From Hemileia vastatrix (lineage: Eukaryota; Basidiomycota; Pucciniomycetes; Pucciniales; Zaghouaniaceae), in contig JASXTE010000002.1 of assembly GCA_030280995.1 (NCBI GenBank), positions 27,129,683 through 27,193,682 of the forward strand: a stretch of DNA of 64,000 nucleotides, in the 5' to 3' direction. The stretch's first letter is position 1. Every line of letters starts with the position of its first letter. Shown here one piece after another: positions 1 to 12,023 of this stretch. The translations under genes and the position numbers were made by a program. Under the pieces are notes generated by a model. That model had not been told where the DNA came from. It searched no databases and worked only from the letters and a program-made list of their open reading frames with translations.

Positions 1-1226
1 AGTTATAAGGCTAAATAATTTTTAAGTACACTTAAAGCTGTTATTTTCACTGTTTTATGCAAAAAACAAGAAATGAGCTTTATTTCACTTAAAAGTTGAC
101 TATATGCACCATAAATTTGAGAATATCAAAATTGTGCTTTGACAGATCAACTTTTCTCATTTAGGACTATTGATTTGGCTATTTAAATGCATAAAAATAA
201 CACTTTTTGAAATTTGGTGTTTTTTATGCCAGAAATGGCTTCTGTGTACTGGCCACATACTGCCTGCTTTTTTCCCATGTGAATAGCTTCATTTTTAGCA
301 AATTTAACTTTTTCACCCTATAATTACCCCACATTCTACACGCACTGTGGGGAAACACACTAAAATAGGCAACAGGTGCTTATTTAGTGTCCTAGCTTAA
401 TTAATAATGCATTGACCTTGTTTATATGCACTAATTTCATTAATAACCTCACTCTTGGCATCTTATTTCATCACCATGCTTAAATTCGCCTAAAATTAGT
501 CAAATATTTACCCATGCAAGAGCCTGCCAAGGACTGCATGTAGTTACCCCACATCTCACACTCTTTTTTGAGTTTTTGGGTGGTTTCTCAGTCAATATTG
601 GTTATTTTTGAATGGGAATTTCATGTAGTATAATGTCAGGATTAGACCCATTATTTCTACAGTGAATCTCCCTTATTATTAAGCTATTATTAACCTTAAA
701 AATTCCCCTTTAGACTTTTATATCATTGTTTAATATGCATATACTCTCTTTTTATCTTATTCTTTAATTTTGATGGATTTTCCTTATTATTACAGGATTT
801 CGACGGTTTTTACTCTTCTAATTATGTCATGGGTTACTGAGAATGTTGATGGGAATGTCTATTAGTTGTTTAGAGGCATCATTAACTGTGTATTGGGTGG
901 TACATCAAGGGAATCATTGGGGAACTCATTGTGTATAAAAGGAGGAGGTTCTTGGGTTGTGTTTCTACATTCTTTCTCATTACAATTCAATCATATAACC
1001 AAATCAATTTACAATACATATAAATAGCACTTATATAGTCTTTGAATAGTATCTGAATTATTAAATATATTTTTCTATCAACTATAAAGATTGTAAGCCA
1101 TATATAATTAGTGAGATAAGAATTACTGAGACCCCTACTTTGAGTTATTTTAATACTTATTGGATTTGTACTACAGTATTCATATAGGACCATTAAAATC
1201 TTCTAGACAAATGAAAAATCAAGCTA
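1..1226 (+). repeat. Probable LTR and leader remnant of split plus-strand chromovirus E1
   Basis: There is no credible gene here. A TATA-like box (TATAAAAGG, 934-942) is followed about 260 bp later by a tail (CCATTAAAATCTTCTAGACA, near 1,191-1,210) that resembles the 3' ends of the other LTRs in this window, for example 10,630-10,662. The sequence just before 1,265 (CTCAGCCTGACAGAAA) looks like the DNA that precedes the first ORF in element C, and that ORF resumes at 9,379. I infer that this is the upstream part of an element split by element A. The left boundary is not resolved. Confidence 0.35.
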
Positions 1227-1264
1227 ATTCACGTCTTTGTACTTGACCTCAGCCTGACAGAAAC

Positions 1265-1720
1265 TGAGTAAATGTGCCTGAAATAGATGTATATGCTTCT
1301 GTAGGCGTTTTGAATCCACTGAATACATCCATATGACCTAAATTTAGCAGAAAAACAAAGGTTATAGGCTATTAAGAGGCTAAAACCCACTTATAGACCT
1401 AAATATACATAATATACTGCATATTTCACTGAATATGAGATTTATGTATACATTAAGCTTATGTATGTCAATAATTACTTAATATCACTTAAGATAAATA
1501 TATTGTGACTCCATTAACACCTTAATAAGTATTATTAGGCTATGGATAAGCTATTTAAACCACTATAAGTTATATAATAGTGTAATTATTATATATATAT
1601 GTATTATAAACATATATATAAGTGGTTTAACCTAATTTTTAAGATATAAGCTTAATGTATTTAAGGTTATATTATTTTAAACATAAGAACTACACAGTCC
1701 TGGAGATACCTAGGCTGACA
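1265..1720 (-). repeat. 3' LTR of element A
   Basis: This is the partner of 8,935-9,372. The two share long blocks such as the run around AATAGATGTATATGCTTCTG, with scattered substitutions and small indels. At about 456 bp it is much shorter than the LTRs of elements B, C and E. The outer end is at 1,265 and the inner end abuts a polypurine tract. Confidence 0.85.
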
Positions 1721-1740
1721 CTCCCTCACCCAAAAAAAAC
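1721..1740 (-). other. Polypurine tract of element A
   Basis: On the minus strand this reads GTTTTTTTTGGGTGAGGGAG and ends directly at the TG of the 3' LTR. The GTGAGGGAG core is shared with elements B, C and E. It is the expected plus-strand DNA primer for reverse transcription. Confidence 0.65.
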
Positions 1741-1837
1741 AATAAAAAAATGTTAAGATATTTAAATTAATAAGTAGGGTGTGAATAGAAAAATAATTTT
1801 AAAAATTTCTATGATACATATACTGAATTTTACAGTA

Positions 1838-4800
1838 TTATTTGGATTTAAATTTTTTCAAGAGATTTTTAAGATCAGAGGTTTCATTTTCTGCAATTCA
1901 CTGGTCATATTCACTTGATTTATTTTTAAATCTTAATAGATACTCAACTCCCTTTTTTTTAGTAAGGTGTCTCTTTTTAAGTATCTTTTCAATTTCTGCC
2001 TTTTCAACTATTTCTTCATGTTGCTGTTTATGCCTTCCTGATCTTCTTGGAAATAGAGCAGTATCATAAGAATGGTATGGTTTTATAAGAGAAATAGGAA
2101 ATAATGGATGTTTTCTATCATATGGTGCATATAGAATAACCTCAAGAGCATTGTTACCAACCATCTTTTTAGCTACAAATGGTCCAATGAATGGATCCTT
2201 CAATTTAACGTTACCATTTAAATTAAAATGTTGTGTAGAAATAAGGACTTCAACACCCTCTTTGAACATTTGTTCTTTATGGGCTTTATCCCATCATTTC
2301 TTCTCATACTCAAACACCTTATTTATACATTCTTGAGCATGTTTTCTGCATAATTCTTGCATCTGAAGAAAAGACTTAGTACCTGGATGGATATCCAATC
2401 TAGGTAATTTATTAAGAGTTTTAGCAGGGGTATTAGGTACATAACCCAACTATAACTCAAATGGCTATTTGCCAGTGACAGAATGTACTGTACTATTGTA
2501 TGCAAATTCAAAACCTGGGATAAGGGTTACCCAATCATGCGTGAATTTGTCATTGTCTTTAAAGTTAAGACCAAAAGCACAATATCTTCTTATCATATAT
2601 TCTAAAGTTGGTATCATTCTTTCTGCTAGCCTATCAGTTTGTGGATGGTGTGCTGTAGAAGGTTTTAATTGACACCCTGAAACATCCATAAGTGATGTCC
2701 AAAACTCAGAAGTAAATTTAGGATCTGTGTCTGAGACTATTGCTTTGGGGAAACCTGCTATATTTAACATTTGTGTCCACCATAAGAAAGCTAAGTCCTT
2801 TTCAGAAACCTCTTTGTGGGTAGGAATAAATTTACACATTTTTGTAAATCTATCTACAATTACCCAAAAGGAGTTATAACTTTTATGCCCTGCTATTGGC
2901 AAACCTTTTACAAAGTCCAAGTTAATTATTTCCCATGGAGCTTTTAGTTGCTCAATTTATTGTAATAAACCAGCTCTTTTGCCTGTCAATATTTTAGATT
3001 TTTGACAAGAATAACATGTATCAACATATTTTTAAACATCATCAGACATGTTAATCCACCAAGCTGTGTTTTTTACTCTGGTTAATGTTTTATGGTAGTC
3101 AAAATGGCCTGCTAAGATATCATCATGACATATACTTAACATTAGCTCCTTCATTGTAGGGTAAATTACAATTACATTACTTAATTTTTTCCTGTAATAT
3201 ATAAAACCATCCTCAATGGAAAATTTTCCTTTTTCTAATGCCTCTTTATACTTAATTGGTAATGTTTTTATTGAAACATTCATTGAAGCACTAGATGGAT
3301 CATTTAATTTTGTAGTGAGTTTACTAAAGTCAGGATCTGAAGCATACATGTCAGGAATTGATTGCATAAATTCATCCTCAAGATCTACAATATAAATGCC
3401 ATAAATGTTAATAATCTCTGACTCAGGAACATAAGCAGGATTATCATCATTATTAGGCAGAGGTTTTCTAGATAACAAATCTACATTAGAGTGTAAGGTT
3501 ACTTCTCTCTGTGTAATAGTCATCAATCCTCTGTATTTTTGTACAGAAAATTTCAATCTAAACATGTGTCTATTAGAAGTTTTCATGTTTAAGAGTGACT
3601 TAACTGCACTACAGTCAGTTATTAACTCAAATTTTTGGTCTTCAAGGTTATAATGTAGCTTCTCAAGAGCCCATACTACTGCCAAACATTCAAGTTGAGT
3701 AGCACCATATTTCAATTCACTACTTCTTAGAGTACGTGAAATATAGCAAATTGCTACTTCTGACATTTTTCCTTCAATAAGTTGTTTTTGATGCAAAGCA
3801 GCAGCCAGACCAATAAAACTTGCATCTGTATATAATACAAAAGACAATTGGAAATCTGGTAATCTCAAGATAGGAGCTGTCATCAAACATTCTTTCAACG
3901 TATCAAAAGTGTGTTTTCTTTCATTATTCCAAATGAAAGCTTCTGATTTCTTTATCAGTGTGGTCAATGGTGCAGAAATTAATTGGTAGTTTTTTATATA
4001 TTGTCTATAATAACCAAACATACCAAGAAAAGATTGTACATCCTTTACCTTTTGAGGTATGCCAATATTCTTGATTTCAGCCACCTTATTTTGGTCTACA
4101 CATATTTTTAAGCCAGATACAATATGACCAAGCACTTATAAAAACTCAAACCCAAATTTACATTTTTTCAATGCAAGGGTCATTTTTATTTCATCTATTT
4201 TCTGAAATACCTTCTTTAAATGGATTAAGTGCTCATCATATGTCTTAGAGAACACTATGATGTCATCAATATATACCATTAACCATCCCTCAATCATTTC
4301 ATTATGGAATGTTATATCCATTAACTTCTGAAATACTGATGGAGAATTTTTTGGTCCAAATGGCATCCTGACATATTTATAAATTCCCATGTGTTTTGTT
4401 ATTAACAAAAAGTTCTGTGAATTCTTTTCAACAGGAATTTGATGGTACCCTTTATTTCCATCTAAGTAACTTATATACTTAGCTACTTTAAGGGTAGCAT
4501 GTATAGAAGCACTCCTTGGCAAAGGATAAATATCATCTATTGTAAATGTATTTAATGCTCTATAATCACTGCACAGTCTTGCTTTCTCTTGTTCATAAGA
4601 AATTAGCACTGGTGACATTACACAATATTTTGGTGTAGTTTCAACCTTCTCAAGAATGTTCATTTTTAATAACATCTTAATATTATCCTATATTTCTTTC
4701 CTTTTCATTGGTGAAGCAGGATATGGTTTTTTAAGACTATCAGGAATATTATTCATATCACAGGTTAAACTAATTTTCATCTCATGATCTTTTACAAGGC

Positions 4801-5389
4801 CAAGTTTATTTGTACCATGTGCAAAAGCCATTGGAAATACTTTAATTAAGTCCAAAGTATTATTTTTATCAGCTTTACTTATCTGAGTGCAAAATGATGC
4901 TTTAGAAATTTCTGTTTCCAGAAGTTTCATCTCATTGGATTCTCTTCCTTTGCACAGAATATTTGTTACTGACTCAATGTGTATGACTGTGTTAAAAGAG
5001 TTTATTTTAAATTTCACTTTACCATTCATGACAATTATAAAATTATTATTAGAAGGGTCTAATTTCACACCAAACTTAGTCAGAATATCATTTCCAATGA
5101 TAAAACAGTTACTACAGTTAGTATTATCAATTACTACAAAGTCACAAGTTACTCTTACATAACCATGTTGATTTTTAAAGAAAACAGCAGCTTTGTATCT
5201 ACCAATGGGGTGTAGTACCGATAAAAAACCTCTCCAATTTTTACTTTGAAGGGGTTCAAGCTTAGAATTATATTCCCAATCAATTTTCTGTAATGTATTT
5301 GTAGAAACAACAGAACCAGCAGCTCCTGTGTCCAATACTATATTAACATTTTCACCAGAAATGATAGCTGGAACCGTGATAGGTATCAT
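1838..5389 (-). pseudogene. pol: Decayed protease-RT-RNase H-integrase-chromodomain polyprotein of A
   Basis: Read on the minus strand, the domains follow in order. An aspartic protease carries LDTGAAGSVVS near 5,340. RT has YIDDIIVFSK near 4,270. RNase H has YTDASFIGL near 3,830. The integrase zinc segment begins with CHDDILAGHF near 3,120. The integrase core has MDFVKGLP, then SDTDPKFTSEF and HHPQTD. A GPF-like segment (2,150-2,220) and a chromodomain (EKILKKRHL... EYLLRFKNKSSEYDQ) follow. Frames break between the pieces, for instance near 4,675, 4,135, 3,030, 2,460 and 2,290. In the chromodomain the conserved Trp after EYDQ is a TGA stop, yet a similar frame continues to a TAA at 1,838. 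The product is inactive. Domain assignment is firm and exact break positions are approximate. Confidence 0.9.
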
Positions 5390-5623
5390 TCTAAATTTAT
5401 CAGCTTGTATATCTTTAATTATTTCAGCATCCTAAAAATTCATTAAAGATTCATTTGAGTCCATATTTAATATTGGATTGTGAAAGATGGACAAATCATC
5501 TTCCAACATAAAGACTTCATTTTCATCACTATATGAGATATTACTGTCATAATCACTTGATTCTTTACTTTTCTCTGTTTCAATTTCAGATTCATGCTGA
5601 TTTTCAACAATATATATATTTTT

Positions 5624-7106
5624 CTAACATTTGTGACCTTTCACCCAAGGTTTGTTACACTTATAAAAAGTATTAGTTTCATACTTTTTAGGTACTACAG
5701 GAGCAGTAGGTTTTTTCTGCTTCTCCTGAAGTGTTTTTGAATTCTGATTTTTAACAGGTTCAATATTTTGTTTATAAGGAGAATACCTTGCTTCATACTT
5801 ATGGTTTAAAAATATTTCATTACAAATATTAATAAAATCAGAATATTCAGTAACATTAATTGTTCTAGCTACAACAATGTCTCTGACAGATATAGGTAAT
5901 TTATATATTATCTTATCTTTCCATAAGTTAAAATCCATGTTAGGCTAAATGGATTTTAGTATTTTGTTTAAATTTATTAAAAATACCATAGTTTTGTCAC
6001 CATTCAGCCGATTGTACCTAGTTTTCTCATATAGTCTCTGCTGAGTGAGCCTGAATTTAGAACCTCCAAATTATTTTTCAATTAGTTTTTTCCATTCAGC
6101 CCAAGAGTAATCTTTACCCTCACTTAGAAAAGCTTCAAACCAAAATAAAGAAACATCCTTAAATAAAGAAATTAATCTTGATGTTATTTCTTCATCTGGT
6201 AACTTATATGAGAATTTCAAGTTGTCAATTATTTGAATAAAATGTTGCCAATCAGAGCTGGCTTCCCCATAATAAGTTGGGTACTGATCTAACTTAGGCA
6301 AGTTCCTCTGATTTGATTTTATTTCACTAATCTTAGGTAAATTAAATAATTCATTTACTCTTGATAAATGGTCTTGTATTTCCTCCAGCACAGATTTGTG
6401 ACTTACATTTTCAGATTTGACACTACCCCCAGATGGTTTTAGTTGTGGTGGTATAGGGAAGGAATGAGATTCACTTTTTCCAATAGAAGGTTTATTATTA
6501 TACTGAGTATACTTATGATTATCCTGGTTCATTAGTAGATTGGCAGTTTGAATCTCAACTTTAGTCAATCTTTGTAACAGCTCAGAGACACTTTTATTTG
6601 TCTGGGCAAACAATAACTTAATTCTTGATTCACTTTTCAATAAGTGTGTTTCATATAACTTTTCTAACTCACATAATTTGTTTGAAAGTTCACTATATTT
6701 ATTACTCAATGAATCATACTTAAGAGTTAGAGACAGATGTTCATTCTCTAATTCTTTATTTTGGGTTTCCAATTGAGAAATTTTCAATTTTAAGGATGAA
6801 ATTGTATCACTTATGAGCTTAACTGTCTGTTCCTCACAATCAGTCATTCTATTCCACAATGCTGAAACAATTCTATGGACAGTTGGATTATTTTTAAAAT
6901 ACTCCATGTCTTCCTTCTCAATTCTATCACTATCTTGTGAACTTCTCATCTCACTAGTAAGTGGTGGCAACTGAGGATTAACTGTATTATTCTTATGAAT
7001 ACTACTTTTGTTATTTACAAAAGATATACAGGTGTATCTTCATCAAAACCTAATTTTCATAAGTCCTCCTCAATTCTCTGTACAGATTTGACATCAATAA
7101 TATTAC
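5624..7106 (-). pseudogene. gag: Gag-like nucleocapsid region of A
   Basis: The first reading block (6,970-6,071) encodes about 300 residues. It has a long heptad-rich coiled coil around LKISQLETQNKELE, then the chromovirus gag core (KLDQYPTYYGEASSDWQHFI, LPDEEITSRLISLF). After a frame break, 5,938-5,624 encodes the gag C-terminus with a basic linker (PTAPVVPKKYETN) and a zinc knuckle CX2CX7HXC (CNKPWVKGHKC with an upstream Tyr-Lys replacing the first Cys pair partner). Gag would assemble the particle and bind element RNA. The region between the knuckle and the protease (5,390-5,620) is acidic and mostly open. Confidence 0.8.
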
Positions 7107-7158
7107 CTATATTTTAATCATCAGTATTGTGTTCAATCTGAGAGGGTAATCTACTTAC
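7107..7158 (-). other. Intron 2 of element A at the ORF1/gag junction
   Basis: 52 nt, minus strand, donor GTAAGTAG at 7,158 and acceptor ATATAG at 7,107, followed by GTAATATTATTGATG. It occupies the same position as the 58-nt introns at 10,737-10,794 and 24,173-24,230. The ORF1 stop TGG-TAA overlaps the donor. Confidence 0.6.
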
Positions 7159-7698
7159 CACCAGATTTGTGTGAGCCCTGATTTTTGGCGCTTTTGTTTT
7201 CCTTTGTAGGGGTGAACTGAGGAAGTCTGATGAGGAGGAAGATCTCTGTTGCAGCTGTGACTGGACCATTTTTGATGGAACCAATCCCACTTCCATTTGT
7301 CTACCAGGATTTTCTTCTGGGAGTGATGTGACCCTGCTGGGTTAGGGTGTTTCTGACTTGGCTGGCCTCCCTTTAGCTCTTCCAAGGTTTGATTCATCTG
7401 CTGGAATCCTATCTTGCAATTTTTCTGCAATTTCTCTACTTCCTTCAGCATGAGAGACTTTGATTCCTCCAACTTCAGGACCTGTTTTTCAAGATTAGAC
7501 AGTTGATCCTGCAGAGGAGGAGATGTATTTTTTATTGTAATCTTTTTTAAGAGGGTGTCTTTTTCCTCTATACTCATTTTCTCTGGCTGCGGGTATGATT
7601 GAACCTCCATGGTTATGTCCTGGAGCAATGTTTTTATTAGCTTTGGACCTGGTATTATAAGCAGGCTTTTCACTTACATTATCCTGGGGAGCACTCAT
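7155..7698 (-). CDS. Spliced first ORF of element A (coiled-coil, W-K-W-D protein)
   Basis: The product is an unassigned 161-residue protein that precedes gag in every chromovirus here. Exon 1 is 7,698-7,678 (MSAPQDN). The intron is 7,677-7,620, with GTAAGT donor, GCTAAT branch-like site and CCAG acceptor. Exon 2 is 7,619-7,155. Splicing joins two open frames without a stop, and the junction matches that of elements C, E and E1 (D-x-E/T-M just after it). The protein has a coiled coil (QLSNLEKQVLKLEESK) in its middle, a VDKWKWDWFHQKW segment near residue 115 and a basic tail. It lacks a recognised catalytic motif. Its frame is intact although gag and pol are broken. It may be an RNA-binding or assembly accessory, but that is inference only. 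Confidence 0.65.
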
Positions 7699-8934
7699 AT
7701 TGATAAGAATAACAATATTTTATGTCTAAAAAAGAGAAAACCTATATGGTAATTAGTAGACAAGAATTATTAGCAATACAATTATTAATAAAAGCTCTGG
7801 AGCTTACCCTGAATTTATATCTTTATTTATTTAAATAAAATATAAGAAATATTTGAAAAAATCTGTTAAAAATAAAATAATAATTTCAGCTAGACCTTTA
7901 TAAGAATGAATAAATATCTTACTAAGCTTTAACAAAATACCAATTTAATTTGATGTTATATTGGTGACCAAATACCAAGTGAAATTGGGTTTATATTGGG
8001 TACAGTTACTACTGTAAATACCTAATTTTTATTATAAAAAATTAGTACAGTTATTATAAGGGTTCTTTTTCGCAATCCCTGAGTTATGATGACCCACTAA
8101 TGTGAAGATGACCCAAATATTTGGTTTTTTTGAGCAATACTAAAGTAAAAATCATCTCCCATGGCTTATACTAAATAATAAGTAATAACTAAGGAAAGAC
8201 CCCCAATTGTCAGTGTATCTAGTATATTAGTATGATTTAATAGTATTTATTAATGGTCCTACTACTTATTGATAAATTATTTAGTGATTAAACCTCATGG
8301 GAAGACTAATAAAATAGTTATACTCAAATAAAACTCACAATACTTGGACTTAAATGTGTGCTAGTGGTGGAAAATAGATAAATAGAATATAGTTATAGCT
8401 TATATAATGATAATATCAATTTAAAAAGGCTTTATAATATATTTATAAATGATAATAATTGTGTTTTAATGTTTAATTGAATTGTAGTAAGTAAGTGATT
8501 GATTGATATCCAATAACCTGTCAAAATCCTCCCTTACTTATACCAAAATCCACTGGAGTGCACAGACCTTCAATCCAGATGATGTCACTGCTATCCCTGG
8601 AAATTACAGCACTGTGAGGGCCCATCACCTCCCCATGAAGTCCACTCCAAGAAGATTCAACACCCAGACCTCAAGTAAGGACCCTCCATCACAATTAATG
8701 ATAACACAGACCCATACCATAAATAGAAATCCAGATAAAAGTGGATACCATAAAGAAACAGGTAAAATAACTAATCCAAAAGGAATAAAATGAAACCCAA
8801 AGCATATAAAGGAAAAAAATAAAATGTCCAATTCCCCAATAACATCCCCAAGCATCCATATTAACCCAGAAATGACCTCCCAACTCATAAATCTGTGAAT
8901 ATCCATCCAAGGAAACAGATTGAGTTGTCCAAAC
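7699..8934 (-). other. 5' leader of element A
   Basis: A 1.2-kb untranslated leader between the 5' LTR and ORF1 on the minus strand. It is strongly AT-rich at 7,699-8,500 and more mixed at 8,500-8,930. Immediately inside the LTR the minus strand reads GTTTGGACAACTC, so a primer-binding site starting TGGACAACTC three bases after the LTR end is likely; the matching tRNA was not identified. No convincing gene was seen. Confidence 0.5.
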
Positions 8935-9372
8935 TGAGTACATGCGCCTGAAATAGATGTATATGCTTCTGTAGGCATTGTGAATCCACTGAATACATCC
9001 ATATGACCTAAAATAAGCATAAAAACAAAGGTTATAGGCTATTAAGAGGCTAAAACCCACTTATAGACCTAAATATACATAATATACTGCATATTTCACT
9101 GAATATGAGATTTATGTATACATACAAGCTTATGTATGTCAATAATTACTTAATATCACTTAAGATAAATATATTATGACTCAATTAACACCTTAATAAG
9201 TATTATTAGGCTATAAATAAGCTATTTAAACTACTATAAGTTATATAATAGTGTAATAATTATATATATATAAGTGTTTTAACCTTATTTTTAAGATATA
9301 AGCTTAATTTATTTAAGGTTATCTTATTTTAAACATAAGAATTACTCAGTCCTTGAGATACCTAGGCTTACA
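8935..9372 (-). repeat. 5' LTR of element A
   Basis: Partner of 1,265-1,720, 438 bp. On the minus strand it starts TGTAAGCCTAGG and ends TACTCA. The two LTRs carry many substitutions and a few indels relative to each other, so the insertion is not recent. Confidence 0.85.
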
Positions 9373-9378
9373 GAAAGC

Positions 9379-10736
9379 ATGGATAACTTAAATGTGGATG
9401 AAATTGAGATAGAATGTGAGGTTGACTCTGTAAGTTCCTCTAAACTGACTTACAAAAATTCTTCTACTGAAAAATATAAATTGATTTCTTCAGGAGGTGA
9501 AAATTTCAGGAGGAGTGGTAAACCCCCCTCCCCTAACAACTCTGAAAAAAGCCAAGCCTCTAATAGATCTGGAAGATCCTTTGAAGGGAATAAAGATAAA
9601 AAAGATTCTACTGTCAAAGCAGGTAAACAATTTATCAGTTCACATAAAGGCACTAAAGGCTGACAATATGACCTACAAGGCAAAGGTGTACACCCTCTGG
9701 GGCCAAATGCAGGAGCTCTTGAATCAAAGACAGGAACACCCTCCACCCTCACAGACAAACCAGACTCAGCTACAGTCCCATCAAACCCCCAGCTTTTCCC
9801 AACAAAATTAAAAAACTCAGGAAGTGGAGCAGTGGAAATGGGAATATCTCATGAGCCACTACCAGCAGAATGTAAAGCATCAACCAGCTCATCAACCTGG
9901 CCCATCCAGGACACAAACTAACTGTAAGCCAGGCTACTAGACTTACCCAGTAAAATAATTAATTATTTAATGGGATGAAGCCACACCTTTAAAATTTTTA
10001 TTTTTAATTATATTATATTTACTTAAAAAAATTACTTGTAATAATTTAACTAATTGAAATAAGTAAATTAAGTAAATATATAGAAAAAATTAATGTCCCC
10101 CATATTTTTACTCCCCAACACCTTTCTCATGACATGCCAAGAGTGAAATAAAAATATAGCAATACAAAATTTTAAATTTAAATTATTTTTTTTTAAAATG
10201 ACATTTACAGAAAAACTTTAAAAAAAATTAAATTATTGGTACATTCAGGAAATAAATTTTATTGACACATTCTTTATAGAACATTCTTAATATTTGCAAT
10301 ATCATATTCTGAAAATTTCCTTCTCTCATACTTCTGCATATGGAATTTTAGCTTTGTAGTTTCTCTCCTTTTTGCCTTTATAAGTCCTCTCATTTTGGTT
10401 GTTTTGAATCATTTATTCTCACCTTGTAAATATTTTATAATTATACAAAGCACATCTATTACTACTATTACTACCTTAAAATTTACATCTACATACATCT
10501 GAGTCTTCAAAGTAATAATAAAAATTATCTTTTATCTTTTCATTGAGTATTAAAACTTATAAAGTTAAAAAATTACATACCTTTTTGAAATCTTGAGTTT
10601 CCTACCTTTTACCACCATTGGACTGCCATTAAATCTTCTAGACCAAAAGTAACCCATTGACACTTGCCATCAATAAGACCATCCCTATTAGGTAGGCAGA
10701 AAAAAAAGGACAGGGGAAGTTTACTCCCTTGCCATG
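9379..10736 (+). pseudogene. First ORF of remnant E1, interrupted by a solo LTR
   Basis: Exon 1 (9,379-9,429) encodes MDNLNVDEIEIECEVDS. A 64-nt intron (9,430-9,493; GTAAGT...TTCAG) joins it to exon 2 from 9,494, which encodes the conserved coiled coil (KQVNNLSVHIKALKADNM) and a WKWEYLMSHYQQNV segment. The exon runs into an LTR at 9,923. Homology resumes after 10,662 with the basic tail and ends at the ATGGTAA junction. Several in-frame changes in the tail show decay. The start codon context matches element C at 23,573. Confidence 0.65.
9923..10662 (+). repeat. Solo LTR inserted in E1 ORF1
   Basis: 740 bp, starting TGTAAGCCAGGCTACTAGAC and ending CCCATTGACA, with no internal element sequence. 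It is the same family as the LTRs of element B and those nested at 19,974-21,569. The flanks CTAAC and CTTGC are a possible eroded 5-bp duplication. A solo LTR is usually left by recombination between the two LTRs of a complete insertion. Confidence 0.75.
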
Positions 10737-10794
10737 GTAAGTAATTTGTTTGATAAACATGTTGTTATTTATAATAATAAGTCTTCTTCTATAG
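10737..10794 (+). other. Intron 2 of remnant E1
   Basis: 58 nt, GTAAGTAATTTG at the 5' end and CTATAG at the 3' end, followed by GTAATATTG. It is the same length and position as the intron at 24,173-24,230. Confidence 0.55.
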
Positions 10795-12022
10795 GTAATA
10801 TTGTTAATTATGGTGAATAAACTGTTAAATATATTAAGAGACAAATTCCTGTTATGAGTAGCCCAAATGATTTAATTAGTAAATTTTTATTTGATAAACC
10901 TTTAAAATTAACTTCAGCTTCTTTAATTATTCCTTCTCTTTCAGTTAAAAATGATTCTGTTGCCCCTGAGGTTTATGTCTTGCTTGAGTAAACTTCTGAG
11001 GAAATATTAAAAGATTCTCCTAATTTTATTATTATCAAAGATAGAATACTGTGAGATTTGTTGAAACATGAGAATGACAGATTAAATAATCTGCATTTAC
11101 ATTGTAAAGTGAGTTCATCTGCTCAAGATACTGCTTATTTTAAATTGAAAGACACCTTGAACACTTTTCTTACTCATCAAAAATAATTGAAAAAATATCA
11201 CAAGTCTCTTTTGGATAAGTTTTATAATTTTCACAAAATTATTCATGATTTAAAACCCCTTGTAAATGAAAATGCTTCATTAAAAGATGAAAATTCATCA
11301 TTAAATAAGGAATTGAAAACATTGATAATTTATTTGCAAGATTTGAGTAATAAATTCTCAGTATATGAAGACAGAAATTTTCTATCTCTTACAAAAATTA
11401 ATGATCAACTATCTGATATTCATAGGTTGAAAAATTCTTTTTCTAATCTTGAGAGGAAATTCTCTACTTTACCTCCTATCCCTGATGAATATGTTTGCCA
11501 TATTGACACTACTTCTCGTAAGTCCTTCAAAAATAAGGGTGAAAACCCTGAGAACAGTAGTTCCTACCCACCTTTAAATGTATCAAATAAACATCCTGAC
11601 AATGTATCTATGACTTCTTTTTTGGATCACAAAAGGTTTTTCAATACTCATCATGAGCCAGCTGTTTATGTTAATAATGAATATTCTGAACATGTATCCA
11701 GGATTCAAAAATTAATTACCATGAATAATTCTAAAGTTTACCAGCCAAGTAGCCTTAAAAATTGGCCTAAACTTGATCAATATCCCACCTTTGATGGCAA
11801 TTCTTCATCTGACTGGCAGAATTTTATTCAAAGAATTGATAATTTGAAAAATTCTTATAAAATGCCAAATTAAGCAAAAGTCTATAAGCTTATTTCTTTA
11901 TTCTCCAATGTTTCCCTAATATGGTATGAGTCTGTTTTTCTAGACAATCATCACTATACTTGGGCTGAGTGGAAAACTATCAGGAGCTCCTTTTGGGGTA
12001 GAAGATTTTAGGTGGAGGTTAA
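10795..12022 (+). pseudogene. gag: Gag remnant of E1, truncated
   Basis: The reading is recognisable by alignment to elements C and E: SPNDLISKFLFDKPLKLTSA near the start, then a coiled coil, then KLDQYPTFDGNSSSDWQNFI at about 11,770-11,830, then the W-AEWKT segment near 11,970. An in-frame TAA replaces the Glu after MPN at 11,871, and there are other stops upstream. Only 11,187-11,873 is continuously open (228 residues). Homology stops at 12,023, where the 3' LTR of element B begins, so the rest of this gag was cut off. Confidence 0.75.
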
Positions 12023-12023
12023 C

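Larger units (their letters stand above)
1265..9372 (-). mobile_element. Ty3/gypsy chromovirus A, structurally complete but mutated
   Basis: An 8.1-kb minus-strand LTR retrotransposon. Similar direct repeats at 1,265-1,720 and 8,935-9,372 bound it, and on the minus strand they start TGTAAGCC or TGTCAGCC and end TACTCA. The flanks GAAAC (1,260-1,264) and GAAAG (9,373-9,377) are a likely decayed 5-bp target duplication. The internal order is leader, spliced ORF1, gag with zinc knuckle, protease, RT, RNase H, integrase and chromodomain, which is the chromovirus order. Several frameshifts and stops in gag and pol make it non-autonomous. It sits just upstream of the ORF1 start codon of remnant E1. 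Confidence 0.9.

Noticed and set aside
7114..7296. Minus-strand 60-codon open frame
   Set aside because: It overlaps the conserved spliced first ORF in another frame and has no conserved counterpart.
8503..9060. Open frames on both strands in the leader of element A
   Set aside because: They lie in leader and LTR sequence, show no domain and are not conserved in other elements.
9450..9758. Minus-strand frame opposite the E1 first ORF
   Set aside because: Antisense shadow of Pro/Ser-rich coding sequence; the same shadow recurs at 23,886-24,303 and 49,496-49,785.
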